64,000 nt of DNA from an uncultured Prevotellaceae bacterium (GTDB lineage: Bacteria > Bacteroidota > Bacteroidia > Bacteroidales > Bacteroidaceae). The stretch lies in contig CACWMK010000007.1 in the NCBI GenBank assembly GCA_902761905.1, forward strand, positions 1-64,000, in the 5' to 3' direction. Positions within the stretch are counted from its first letter, which is position 1. Each line of letters opens with the position of its first letter. The notes beneath the pieces are model-generated. The model did not search any database. It saw nothing but the letters and a program-made list of their open reading frames with translations, and had not been told where the DNA came from. The position numbers were made by a program, and so were the translations under genes. This document shows positions 22,716-30,176 of the stretch, one piece after another.

Positions 22716-22868
22716 ATGGCGATATGGAGGTTTAATCCTCCATTCGTCGCAACTACTCAGGATGTCATCGCGTTAGACGAATCTGAAACCAAAGCCCTGC
22801 CTTCTTCTCTTCCTCAGTTAGAGGATAGCAGCGAACATGACGAACTACCAGAACTACCGAAAGAATAA
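22716..22868 (+). CDS. Doubtful 50-residue frame (possible small protein)
   Basis: A frame open from TTG 22650 or ATG 22716 to 22868, with an acidic, Pro/Ser-rich end (LPQLEDSSEHDELPELPKE). Its 3' half overlaps the convergent membrane protein gene. No start signal stands out. Kept at low confidence because both strands cannot easily be judged by eye. Confidence 0.2.
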   Translation: MAIWRFNPPFVATTQDVIALDESETKALPSSLPQLEDSSEHDELPELPKE

Positions 22869-23025
22869 ATGCAGCGATGTCGGCGATGTATGAAGCAATG
22901 TCTGAATGTGGAAATACAAACGCCGACAACTCGCCCATCAACTTATCCAGAATGATATAGGCTAGTACGGTTACGCAAACGTATAGGCGTATCTGATCGA
23001 GTTTATATTTCGTCGTTTGTTTCAT
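22765..23025 (-). CDS. Small two-helix membrane protein on the opposite strand
   Basis: An 86-residue protein starting MKQTTKYKLDQIRLYVC, with two likely transmembrane segments (LYVCVTVLAYIILDKLMG and YIADIAAFILSVVLVV) and a charged end. It is the only clear leftward gene between the repressor and the integrase. TATCTTTG on the minus strand (23033-23040) lies 7 bases from the ATG, so its mRNA is nearly leaderless. Separate promoter and direction suggest a lysogenic-conversion gene, perhaps for exclusion of other phages; that role is inferred. Confidence 0.55.
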   Translation of the reverse strand: MKQTTKYKLDQIRLYVCVTVLAYIILDKLMGELSAFVFPHSDIASYIADIAAFILSVVLVVRHVRCYPLTEEEKKAGLWFQIRLTR

Positions 23026-23032
23026 TACGCGG

Positions 23033-23040
23033 CAAAGATA
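23033..23040 (-). promoter_or_regulatory. -7 element of the leftward membrane protein gene
   Basis: The minus strand reads TATCTTTG followed after 7 bases by the ATG at 23025. There is no clear -33 TTTG at 20 bp. Confidence 0.5.
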
Positions 23041-23162
23041 CGAAAAAAATGCAAACCGCGTGTTAAAATCGCCGTTTTTTGATGCGAAATGCGATTTTCG
23101 GCGATATTTTTGCCCGTTTTCCACCGATTTTCGCGTTTTTGCGTAGTTTTTTTACGTTTTTC

Positions 23163-23193
23163 TTTGGTCGTTTCGATTTTTTTCTCATCTTTG
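23163..23193 (+). promoter_or_regulatory. Promoter of the BRCT gene
   Basis: TTTG (23163-23166), 19 bases, CATCTTTG (23186-23193). One mismatch from the TAnnTTTG consensus. Confidence 0.55.
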
Positions 23194-23207
23194 CTGTGTC
23201 CTAAAAT

Positions 23208-23747
23208 TTGTGGCTTATGGAGAAAAGAGAAATTATCGATGCTATTAAACTTCGAGCATCTGCTATCTTCGGTTATCTCAGTGAAAACGAAGATTTGTTT
23301 TTGAGTGAGAAAACAAGTGAGCTTGATTACACTATTGGAGTAGAAAATCTTCTCAGGTGGAGCGGTGAGTTAAATCAGCACATCAACGGTTTAAAAGGTT
23401 TTAAGTATGTAGATGCTGCTGCTAAATTCGTGAAAGCTGTAACAAAACTACCTTTACCTGATAGCGAAATTGAAAATAAAGATACTCCTTTTTACAGAAA
23501 AAAAGTTGTCTTCACAGGAAACCTTAAAGCATTTCCCTATCGTGATGAAATCGCTTCTATTATAAAACAATATGGAGCAGATATCAATTCTTCCATCTCC
23601 TCCAGAACGGATATTGTTATTGTTGGGAGTGGGGCAGGTCCTTCGAAGATGAAGAAAATTGAAGAACTTCAGGCAAATGGTTCATCTATTCGTCTGATTT
23701 ATGAGCCTGAATTCCTCGAAATATTAGAAAAATACAATATTAAATAA
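23208..23747 (+). CDS. Phage BRCT-domain protein
   Basis: A 179-residue protein whose C-terminal 85 residues form a BRCT domain like that at the end of DNA ligase LigA. KKVVFTGNLKAFPYRDEIAS is the first strand and helix, YGADINSSISSRTDIVIVG the second half with the conserved Gly, and KMKKIEELQANG the third helix. The N-terminal 90 residues are unrecognised and helical. BRCT domains bind phosphoproteins or DNA ends. The gene has its own promoter and a strong terminator, i.e. a self-contained cargo unit with A/T-richer codons than the structural genes. It could act in DNA repair or against host defence; neither is shown. Confidence 0.75.
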   Translation: MWLMEKREIIDAIKLRASAIFGYLSENEDLFLSEKTSELDYTIGVENLLRWSGELNQHINGLKGFKYVDAAAKFVKAVTKLPLPDSEIENKDTPFYRKKVVFTGNLKAFPYRDEIASIIKQYGADINSSISSRTDIVIVGSGAGPSKMKKIEELQANGSSIRLIYEPEFLEILEKYNIK

Positions 23748-23751
23748 AAAT

Positions 23752-23786
23752 AATCCCGAATTTCTTTGGAGGTTCGGGATTTTTTT
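23752..23786 (+). terminator. Terminator of the BRCT gene
   Basis: AATCCCGAA (23752-23760) pairs perfectly with TTCGGGATT (23773-23781), followed by a T-run to 23786. Confidence 0.88.
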
Positions 23787-23800
23787 GTAATTTTGCCACC

Positions 23801-24030
23801 GCTATAGAACAGTGGTAGTCCACTCGTCAGGGCGCACGTCAGACGCTCAGCTTGTTTCAGCCGGGCATTTTTTATGCCATCAGAGTATTTACTCGTAATA
23901 TACTACTGCGGCTGCCATTCCGAGAATTGAATTTGCCCTTCGGGTGAGTCACTGTTCTATAGCAACGGGATGTGCAGCCGTTTCTCTGTCTCCTCGCCAG
24001 TGGGGTTCGCTGGCATGCTATAGAACAGTG
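23801..24030. repeat. Three copies of a 14-bp repeat, one inverted
   Basis: GCTATAGAACAGTG occurs at 23801-23814 and 24017-24030. Its exact reverse complement lies at 23950-23963. Copies one and two enclose 135 bp, copies two and three enclose 53 bp. The third copy ends 4 bases before the ATG at 24035. The stretch 23787-24034 contains no convincing gene. Confidence 0.85.
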
Positions 24031-24034
24031 CATT

Positions 24035-24322
24035 ATGCAACAGTTAACTTTACAGTTCGAGGGCTATGCCGACGAGATGCATCACCCCATCGACGCTTCT
24101 GCAGCGAAACAGCAGGCAGCACACGCCATCCGTAGTGGCGCTGGTGCCGTGGTTAACAATTGTTCCCACGTTGGGAAAAAATTATTCCCTCGTTGGGAAG
24201 TAAAAATTCCCTCGTTGGGAATTACTCTCACTAAGGCTAATCTGGGCGAGGCTTGCCTGGCAGCCGTATCCGTTGTGGGCAGTTTCGCCCTTATGTTCTT
24301 CTGTGCAATACTTCAGGGATAG
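24035..24322 (+). CDS. Small C-terminally membrane-anchored protein
   Basis: A 95-residue protein starting MQQLTLQFEGYADEMHHPID and ending in one membrane segment (AAVSVVGSFALMFFCAILQG). Residues 43-62 are encoded by three 22-bp palindromic repeats. It is the first gene of a compact four-gene unit. Function unknown; one-helix inner-membrane proteins near late genes can be accessory lysis or exclusion proteins. Confidence 0.5.
   Translation: MQQLTLQFEGYADEMHHPIDASAAKQQAAHAIRSGAGAVVNNCSHVGKKLFPRWEVKIPSLGITLTKANLGEACLAAVSVVGSFALMFFCAILQG
24163..24221. repeat. Three 22-bp repeats, each with a TTCCCnCGTTGGGAA palindrome, inside a gene
   Basis: TTCCCaCGTTGGGAA (24163-24177), TTCCCtCGTTGGGAA (24185-24199) and TTCCCtCGTTGGGAA (24207-24221) have starts exactly 22 bases apart, about two helical turns. 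The shared core is longer than codon usage would need. The period is not a multiple of three, so each copy is read in another frame. Confidence 0.85.
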
Positions 24323-24326
24323 GCCT

Positions 24327-24644
24327 ATGTCTATGCAGTTATCAGAATACCAGGCCAAGCGCGAGGCGCTTGAGCGCAAGATGCAGGAGATAGGCGACCG
24401 CGAGGCTGAGCACAAGATGGAACTCTCCATCAAGCACCAGGCCGAGCTGAAGAAGATTGCCACACAGATAGGCAACCTGAAACACAAGCGTGCTGAGATT
24501 AACAAACAGTACGAGGCTGAGAAGAACTACACCCATCGCAAGTATCGCGAGGAGAAACACCAGGTTATTGAGGCTATCCACGCCCTGAAGATGGAGTATC
24601 TGACTGTTAACGGACTGACTGCCCAGAAAGGAGAATCTGAGTAA
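24327..24644 (+). CDS. Coiled-coil phage protein (105 aa)
   Basis: Starting at ATG 24327, the whole protein is an extended charged helix (QAKREALERKMQEIGDREAE; KHQAELKKIATQIGNLKHKR). Its stop overlaps the next ATG (TAATGG). The length and pattern suggest a rod-like oligomer, perhaps an assembly factor. No known family. Confidence 0.55.
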   Translation: MSMQLSEYQAKREALERKMQEIGDREAEHKMELSIKHQAELKKIATQIGNLKHKRAEINKQYEAEKNYTHRKYREEKHQVIEAIHALKMEYLTVNGLTAQKGESE

Positions 24645-24874
24645 TGGCAAAGTCAATTCCATTTACCCCTGCGGCTATAAAAGCCATCAATGATTTCTGC
24701 GATCCTGAGGAACTCGAGGTTCGTGCCCAGCTGATGGACGAACTCGTGGGATTCTTCCTGGAGAGCGACGAAGTGGATGATCACCGTGCACGCGACTATG
24801 CCCGTGCGCTGCGCCTCTTGAAGAATGATTTGCAAAATTTATTATTAACCACTAAAAGTGAACAGCAGTTATGA
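24644..24874 (+). CDS. Hypothetical acidic protein (76 aa)
   Basis: An acidic helical protein starting MAKSIPFTPAAIKAINDFCD, overlapping its neighbours by one and four bases. The central ELEVRAQLMDELVGFFLESD looks like a dimerising helix. No family recognised. Confidence 0.5.
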   Translation: MAKSIPFTPAAIKAINDFCDPEELEVRAQLMDELVGFFLESDEVDDHRARDYARALRLLKNDLQNLLLTTKSEQQL

Positions 24875-25197
24875 GTGAAATGAGTGATAAGATACGCGAG
24901 AGAGTAGAGAAATGGCTGGAGTCGCTCGATGAGACCGAGAAGGCACAGGCCGAGTTGTTGGATTCTTACTTCACCTTCCGTCGCAACCTGCCCGAGGAGG
25001 ATAAGGGCTTGGGCCGCGCCGTAGAGGAACCTAAGACCACAGAGGATATCATCGACGACTTGATGCCGATGATGAATATGTCGAAGGATGTGGTGGTAGG
25101 CTGGTTGATTTCACACGATTACCACATCACCACCGTGGCCGATGGTTCACCCCGTTGGGCTATATGGCGGTATGTCGATACGTCAGTTCTGACTTAA
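24871..25197 (+). CDS. Hypothetical phage protein (108 aa)
   Basis: The ATG overlaps the previous stop (ATGA). The product is acidic and helical at the start (IRERVEKWLESLDETEKAQ). The region MSKDVVVGWLISHDYHITT looks like a short HTH-like helix pair, and the end is Trp-rich. It closes the small operon before a terminator. Confidence 0.5.
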   Translation: MSEMSDKIRERVEKWLESLDETEKAQAELLDSYFTFRRNLPEEDKGLGRAVEEPKTTEDIIDDLMPMMNMSKDVVVGWLISHDYHITTVADGSPRWAIWRYVDTSVLT

Positions 25198-25240
25198 TCA
25201 TGCGCAAATAGTAATATTTTCTGGAACATTTTTTTTTGAG

Positions 25241-25277
25241 ACCGGTGGCCCGTCGTGATGATGCGCCACCGGTTTTT
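25241..25277 (+). terminator. Terminator before the portal operon
   Basis: ACCGGTGGC (25241-25249) pairs perfectly with GCCACCGGT (25265-25273), followed by TTTTT. It separates the accessory block from the late portal unit. Confidence 0.85.
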
Positions 25278-25281
25278 TGTT

Positions 25282-25316
25282 GTATTTTTACTTTCCGCCT
25301 GGTATGGTTACCTTTG
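25282..25316 (+). promoter_or_regulatory. Late phage promoter P2 (before the portal operon)
   Basis: GTATTTTT (25282-25289), 19 bases, TACCTTTG (25309-25316), 20 bases before ATG 25336. Confidence 0.75.
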
Positions 25317-25335
25317 CCGAAAAGTTGTAAATGCA

Positions 25336-26367
25336 ATGGAATCAGTAAGTCTTTCACAACTGGATGGCAGCAAATACTTCACATCGGGCATGCCTGATGT
25401 GGAGATTGCTGGCACCGACGGCACCTCGCAGTTGGTGACCATCACCTGCGACGGCCAGCAGCTGCTGCAGGAGACGCTCTGGCCGGTTGACAGCAAGATC
25501 ACCCTGTCAGAGCTGGGACAGCTGCTCGAGCCATACGCCCGCAAGCAGCTGGTGAGCACCGTGACGATATCGGCAGGTTCCGACTCGTCTACCTGCACCG
25601 TGCTCTATTCTATATGCGACGTGGGCATAGATGCCGAGGATTTCTATACAGACTACTTCCTGTCTATCCTGATGGGTACCAAGGTGACAGCCAGCGGACG
25701 CCGTGAGCTGCTGTGGTACTACGGCTCTGACGAAGCATCGGTGGTGGCCGAGTATTCCGACGGCACCACTGCCACGTTCACGCCTACGGCTGTTGGCGGC
25801 AGCAGCACCTATACCTGCATCGATGTGAGCCCTGATAACTTCACGGCTCAGAACAAAACTCTGGTGGCATATACGGCTTCGGCCGGCAATCGCGCCCAGC
25901 GCTTCGAGATGGACTTTGCCGAACCTGACTGTGCGCCTATCCTCGAGTTCTACAACTCGTTCGGCGTGTGGGAATATATCTACTGCACGGGTACCCACCG
26001 TGTCAGTCCTGACTATAAGCGCTCTGCAGCCCGCATCGGTGGTATGCTGCGCAACTACCGCATCGAGGAGACCCGCACCTTCAAGGCCGATACGGGCATC
26101 CTCAATACACCCATGGCCGGCTGGGCTGATGACCTGTTCCGCTCGGATGAGGTGTATGTGGTAAACGTGATCAGCGGCCAGGTGGTGAGCCGCGACGGTG
26201 GAAAACAGGTGGTGATAACCGACTCGAAGTCGGAACTCACCAACGATGATGACCACCTGCCTCGCTTCACCTTCTCTTACCAGTATGCCCAGCGCATCCA
26301 TAATGTGCTGCAGATGAACCGCGTCGGACGTATCTTCGACAATACCTTCGATCATACCTTCAATTAA
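25336..26367 (+). CDS. Probable virion protein with Ig-like beta domains (343 aa)
   Basis: The start at ATG 25336 is chosen because it is the first ATG in frame behind late promoter P2. The product is Thr/Ser-rich and beta-strand-rich, with no catalytic motif (TVTISAGSDSSTCTVLYSIC). The C-terminal part ends in an aromatic, Asn/Asp-rich segment (YAQRIHNVLQMNRVGRIFDN). It is first in the operon with the portal gene. A neck, minor capsid or tail protein is likely; no family recognised. Confidence 0.55.
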   Translation: MESVSLSQLDGSKYFTSGMPDVEIAGTDGTSQLVTITCDGQQLLQETLWPVDSKITLSELGQLLEPYARKQLVSTVTISAGSDSSTCTVLYSICDVGIDAEDFYTDYFLSILMGTKVTASGRRELLWYYGSDEASVVAEYSDGTTATFTPTAVGGSSTYTCIDVSPDNFTAQNKTLVAYTASAGNRAQRFEMDFAEPDCAPILEFYNSFGVWEYIYCTGTHRVSPDYKRSAARIGGMLRNYRIEETRTFKADTGILNTPMAGWADDLFRSDEVYVVNVISGQVVSRDGGKQVVITDSKSELTNDDDHLPRFTFSYQYAQRIHNVLQMNRVGRIFDNTFDHTFN

Positions 26368-26387
26368 ATAAATTAGCACTCAACTTA

Positions 26388-26633
26388 ATGAAAGAAGCGT
26401 TACACATTAATTACGTGCTCGAGCAGCTGGACCTCGCCGCCAAGTATAAGCAGCGGGTGCAGCTCAAGGCCTGGAAGAAAGACGGCAACGCCGTGGACTA
26501 CTCCGGATGGATTCCCACATCGGGCCACTGGCGAGGTGGCATACACCGCCTGATGAATCCCGTGAACAACGAGATCCGTGCCGTGATTGACGTGCTGATA
26601 TATGAGTTTAACGGACATCAAGTATATCTATGA
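26388..26633 (+). CDS. Small phage protein before the portal gene (81 aa)
   Basis: An 81-residue protein starting MKEALHINYVLEQLDLAAKY; the second half is Trp/His-rich (SGWIPTSGHWRGGIHRL). Its stop overlaps the portal ATG (ATGA), so it is translated with it. Function unknown; possibly a head-tail joining factor. Confidence 0.5.
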   Translation: MKEALHINYVLEQLDLAAKYKQRVQLKAWKKDGNAVDYSGWIPTSGHWRGGIHRLMNPVNNEIRAVIDVLIYEFNGHQVYL

Positions 26634-28078
26634 GTGAGGAGAATAAACAAGACCTGGTGCCCATAGGGCATGCGGGTAACCGTACGCGCTATGCCATAGG
26701 CAGCGCCATCATGAATGCCAGCGGAGCCGACGCAGGCAGTCCGGCTGAGCACTACCGCGACAGCAGCCTGATAGTGGATGACTTCGACGATGATCTGCAG
26801 CTCACGCCTATCGAGATAGGTGGCGTGCGCTACGACTATGTGCCCTACGGTGGTGATGACCAGATGCCCTGGGAGGTGATGAACTGTCTGGGCAAGAACA
26901 TGGTGACATCGCAATGCCAGCTTTTCAACGTTCAGGCCTGCTATGGTCAGGGCATACGCTTCATCGATCGCGACACCCGCGAGGATACGCAGAATGCCGA
27001 TATCCGCCGTTTCTGCCTCAGGAACTCGCTGCATGAGTTGTTCCTCGAGCAGGTCACAGACATGAAGTATTTCTTCCTGACCGTGACTCGCATCGTACTG
27101 TCGCGCGACCATTCCCAGATAGTAAAGGTGCGCCACATGGAGACGTGCTACTGTCGCATAGCCCGCAAGGGCGGTAACCAGCGCTTCGACTGGATTCTCT
27201 ATGGCGACTGGCGTAAGAAGAGTTTCTCTACTTTCAAGGTGCAGGCCGTGCCGCTGCTCGACTTCTACGATCCCCTGGGCGACCTGATGGTGCGCATGGG
27301 CCGTGAACCTGACCCGATGACGGGTGAGAAACGTCCTGTGCCCAAGGATGGCAAGGACTGCGAGTTTGCCATTGTGTGCCGCATGGCCACACCTGGGCGT
27401 CAGTTCTATTCGCGCCCGTATTACTTCTCGGTGTTCCTCGACTACTGGTTCGATATCTACGAGCTCATCGGTCTGGGCAAGCGCTTCATGATTAAGAACA
27501 CCTCGGCTCCGCGTCTGCAGATCGAGGTGCACGATGACTATTGGGACATCGTGTGTGATAACGAGGGTATCACCGATGAAGACGCACGCAAGGAGCGTAT
27601 CAAGCTGGAGAAACAGAATATCATCGACTTCGTTTGTGGCCCGAAGAATGCCGGTAAGGCACTCATCAGCGGCTACTACGTCGACCCCAGCGGAAAAGAG
27701 CACTCTATGGTGCGCGTCATCAACCTGAATCAGGGTAAGAAGGAGGGTGGCGACTGGGCCGACGATATGCAGGAGGCTGCCAACACTCTCTGTTTCGGCT
27801 TTGGCGTGCATCCCAATCTCATCGGAGCCACACCGGGCAAGAGCCAAATGAACAATTCCGGCTCTGACAAACGCGAACTGTTTGTCATGAAACAGGCGAT
27901 GGAAAAGCCCTTCCACGATGTGATGATGAAACCCTACCATGTGGTGCTGCATTACAATGGCTGGAGCGAAAATGTGACTGTTGATGTGCCCATGATCATG
28001 CCTACCACTCTCGATGAGAATACTGATGCTAAGAAGGTAACATTAAATAATGACGGCGATGGAAATAACCAAGAGTGA
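26630..28078 (+). CDS. Probable portal protein
   Basis: A 482-residue protein with the profile of phage portals: a variable N-terminus, a central alpha/beta core (MPWEVMNCLGKNMVTSQCQL at about 85-105), a long helix-rich clip or stem region, and a final segment FGFGVHPNLIGATPGKSQMN. That last segment is the conserved portal pattern of choosing a default peptide before the crown; FGVPxxLLG-like motifs are common to many portals. It would form the 12-subunit ring at one capsid vertex. The gene is coupled to its neighbours by overlaps and is preceded by P2. Confidence 0.7.
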   Translation: MSEENKQDLVPIGHAGNRTRYAIGSAIMNASGADAGSPAEHYRDSSLIVDDFDDDLQLTPIEIGGVRYDYVPYGGDDQMPWEVMNCLGKNMVTSQCQLFNVQACYGQGIRFIDRDTREDTQNADIRRFCLRNSLHELFLEQVTDMKYFFLTVTRIVLSRDHSQIVKVRHMETCYCRIARKGGNQRFDWILYGDWRKKSFSTFKVQAVPLLDFYDPLGDLMVRMGREPDPMTGEKRPVPKDGKDCEFAIVCRMATPGRQFYSRPYYFSVFLDYWFDIYELIGLGKRFMIKNTSAPRLQIEVHDDYWDIVCDNEGITDEDARKERIKLEKQNIIDFVCGPKNAGKALISGYYVDPSGKEHSMVRVINLNQGKKEGGDWADDMQEAANTLCFGFGVHPNLIGATPGKSQMNNSGSDKRELFVMKQAMEKPFHDVMMKPYHVVLHYNGWSENVTVDVPMIMPTTLDENTDAKKVTLNNDGDGNNQE

Positions 28079-28874
28079 ATTCGAAGAGATCCTGTCGGTA
28101 GCGACTAGCTCCCATGTAGAGGTATATGATAAGGTGAAACCACATTTCTCCGTGAGTTATAATGAATGTAAGGCTGACGTGCTCGGGGCTGTGGGCACGT
28201 CGGCCGCTGAGGATGAGCAGCACGCCGCTCTGACTGCTGACGTGAAGCGATGGGTGGCCCTGCAGGCTTTCCTCGCTGTGTTTCGCCAGCTCGACCTGGT
28301 ACTGACACCTACCGGATTCGGTGTGATCAGCACTAATCAGATGGCTCCTGCCTCGAAGCAGCGCGTGGATGCCCTCGTAGGTCATCTGCGTGACAGCGCA
28401 CTACGTGCCCATGGTCAGCTGCTATCCTCACTCTGCCAGTTGTCAGGGTGGGGCGCAACAGACCAGGCAAAGGAAAACATCACCACGCTGTTCTATGATT
28501 TCCGTATGCTGCAGAAGATGCAAGGCCCTGCGGTCTCACATATTGACTGGCAGGCAGCGCAGAGACTCATCGCCGAGGCTGATGAGACACTGCGCCTGAA
28601 ACTAAGCCCCCAGTATATGGATCATCTGCTGGATGCTGTGCGCAGCGGCTCGGTGTCGGCTGATGATAAGCCTATCATCTTCCAGTGCCGCCACATTATT
28701 AACCTGTGGGTTTGTGGCGATCAGGATGCTGTAAAGCTGAAGATGCGCCGACTGTTGAGCCAGTTGGATGCTGACTTGGAGAAATATGCTATTTATGGTG
28801 AATTCGGATACCCAGTAAACCATCATGAGAATTTTCAGAACACTCAGGACTCGCCGGCCTTCATTTTTGGCTGA
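28050..28874 (+). CDS. Hypothetical head-tail protein (274 aa)
   Basis: A mainly helical 274-residue protein overlapping the portal gene by 29 bases and the next gene by 50. It starts MTAMEITKSEFEEILSVATS; the later region is Gln/Asp-rich (RLIAEADETLRLKLSPQYMD). It is likely a connector or neck protein by position. No motif. Confidence 0.5.
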   Translation: MTAMEITKSEFEEILSVATSSHVEVYDKVKPHFSVSYNECKADVLGAVGTSAAEDEQHAALTADVKRWVALQAFLAVFRQLDLVLTPTGFGVISTNQMAPASKQRVDALVGHLRDSALRAHGQLLSSLCQLSGWGATDQAKENITTLFYDFRMLQKMQGPAVSHIDWQAAQRLIAEADETLRLKLSPQYMDHLLDAVRSGSVSADDKPIIFQCRHIINLWVCGDQDAVKLKMRRLLSQLDADLEKYAIYGEFGYPVNHHENFQNTQDSPAFIFG

Positions 28875-29652
28875 TGGCTCCATCGATATCTATGCGCCCA
28901 CCTCTTGGCGCAAGATGACCCAGCAGCAGCTGCGCTATGTGCTCACGCTGCTGTCGATGTGGGAGGATATGGACCGTGTAAAGACTTACATGCTCATCCG
29001 CTTCTCGGGTATCCATATCTGCGGCTACACCGAGCGTGTCACCCGCGACCAGCCCAAGGCGTTCAGCTGCTGGTTCCGCCCTGCATGGTGGAAACCGCGC
29101 CACTGGTTCACTCTCGAGCCTTGGCAGGTGGCTAGTTTGATTTCACAGTTTGACTTCATCGACCAGTTCGACGGCATGGATGTGCGGCTGGAGCGCATCC
29201 ACGGCTGTCGGGCGGTCGACGATATCCTGGATCATTATCCCTTCGGCGATTATCTCTTTGCTGAACAGTATTACCAGCTGTCAGTCAGCAGCGGCAAGCC
29301 AGAGATGATTGAGAAGCTGGCCTGCTTCCTCTATGTGAAGCGTAACGGCAAGCACCCCAAGCGACTGTCGCTCTCGCCGGCCGAACAGATGGGCACGCTA
29401 CGCTGGTTCGCCCATGTAAAATCGTATTTCGCCGAGCGTTGGCCGTACTTCTTCCGTCGCGTTGATACCGATATCGAGGAATTGGATATCGATATCGCAG
29501 GCGCTATGGATACGCAGATCCGTGCGCTTACTGATGGCGATATCACCAAGGAGTCTCTCATCAAGTCGCTGCCGTGCTGGCGTGCGCTGACTGAGCTTAA
29601 CGAGAAGGCCCGCGAGGCTAAGGAATTTCACGAAAAATATGATAAGAAATGA
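28825..29652 (+). CDS. Hypothetical phage protein rich in Trp/Tyr (275 aa)
   Basis: A 275-residue protein with a basic aromatic centre (KAFSCWFRPAWWKPRHWFTL) and an acidic repeat DIEELDIDIAGAMD near 225-240. It overlaps both neighbours. No family recognised; it may take part in neck or tail assembly. An alternative start some bases downstream would remove the 50-base overlap. Confidence 0.5.
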   Translation: MRIFRTLRTRRPSFLADGSIDIYAPTSWRKMTQQQLRYVLTLLSMWEDMDRVKTYMLIRFSGIHICGYTERVTRDQPKAFSCWFRPAWWKPRHWFTLEPWQVASLISQFDFIDQFDGMDVRLERIHGCRAVDDILDHYPFGDYLFAEQYYQLSVSSGKPEMIEKLACFLYVKRNGKHPKRLSLSPAEQMGTLRWFAHVKSYFAERWPYFFRRVDTDIEELDIDIAGAMDTQIRALTDGDITKESLIKSLPCWRALTELNEKAREAKEFHEKYDKK

Positions 29653-30164
29653 TATTTGACGCACTCCACTACTTTGAGACACTGGCCCGTCAGAATAAAC
29701 TCTGCGTGGAAAACGGCTTCGAGCCTGTGTTCTGCTCCGGCCCCGACAGCATCGAGGGCCTGATGCAGCAGTTCCAGAAGGTTTCTAACTTCGTGATGAT
29801 CGATGACACCACCGACCAGAATCTCTTTTCGGAGGGTGTCTCTTACTTCAAGCGCCGTGTCTACACGGTGTTCATCCTCGCTGCATACCGATGGGATGAC
29901 ATGGAGGATCGCGAAGAGAAGCTCAACCTCTGCCGCGAGGTGTTCCAGCAGTTCGTGCGCCGTATGATATGGGACAGAGCCCGTCATGAGGATGCCGGCG
30001 ATGATATCACCTTCCTCAATGTAGAGAAGGTGTACTCCAAGGAGTTCGGCCGCTACACCATGAGTGGTGTCACCGGTCTCTACTTCATGGTAGAGAACGA
30101 TGAGCCTGAATCGATGGAATACGAGGATGAGCAGCAGCTGGAGAGTGAGTGGCTGATAGTATAA
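29649..30164 (+). CDS. Hypothetical phage tail-completion-like protein (171 aa)
   Basis: The ATG overlaps the preceding stop by four bases. A 171-residue acidic protein (MIFDALHYFETLARQNKLCV at the start; VTGLYFMVENDEPESM near the end). Its size and place between connectors and an HK97 gp10-like gene fit tail-completion or terminator proteins. No motif proves this. Confidence 0.5.
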   Translation: MIFDALHYFETLARQNKLCVENGFEPVFCSGPDSIEGLMQQFQKVSNFVMIDDTTDQNLFSEGVSYFKRRVYTVFILAAYRWDDMEDREEKLNLCREVFQQFVRRMIWDRARHEDAGDDITFLNVEKVYSKEFGRYTMSGVTGLYFMVENDEPESMEYEDEQQLESEWLIV

Positions 30165-30169
30165 GGAGG
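30163..30169 (+). promoter_or_regulatory. Strong Shine-Dalgarno site (AAGGAGG), unusual in this genome
   Basis: AAGGAGG lies 7 bases before ATG 30177, an ideal E. coli-like spacing. Most genes here have no recognisable ribosome-binding site, so this one fixes the start and suggests a high initiation rate. Confidence 0.6.
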
Positions 30170-30176
30170 ACGCACC

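Noticed and set aside
26618..27952. Long open frame on the minus strand opposite the portal gene
   Set aside because: It mirrors the codon pattern of the strongly supported plus-strand gene, has His/Val-rich nonsense composition and no promoter.
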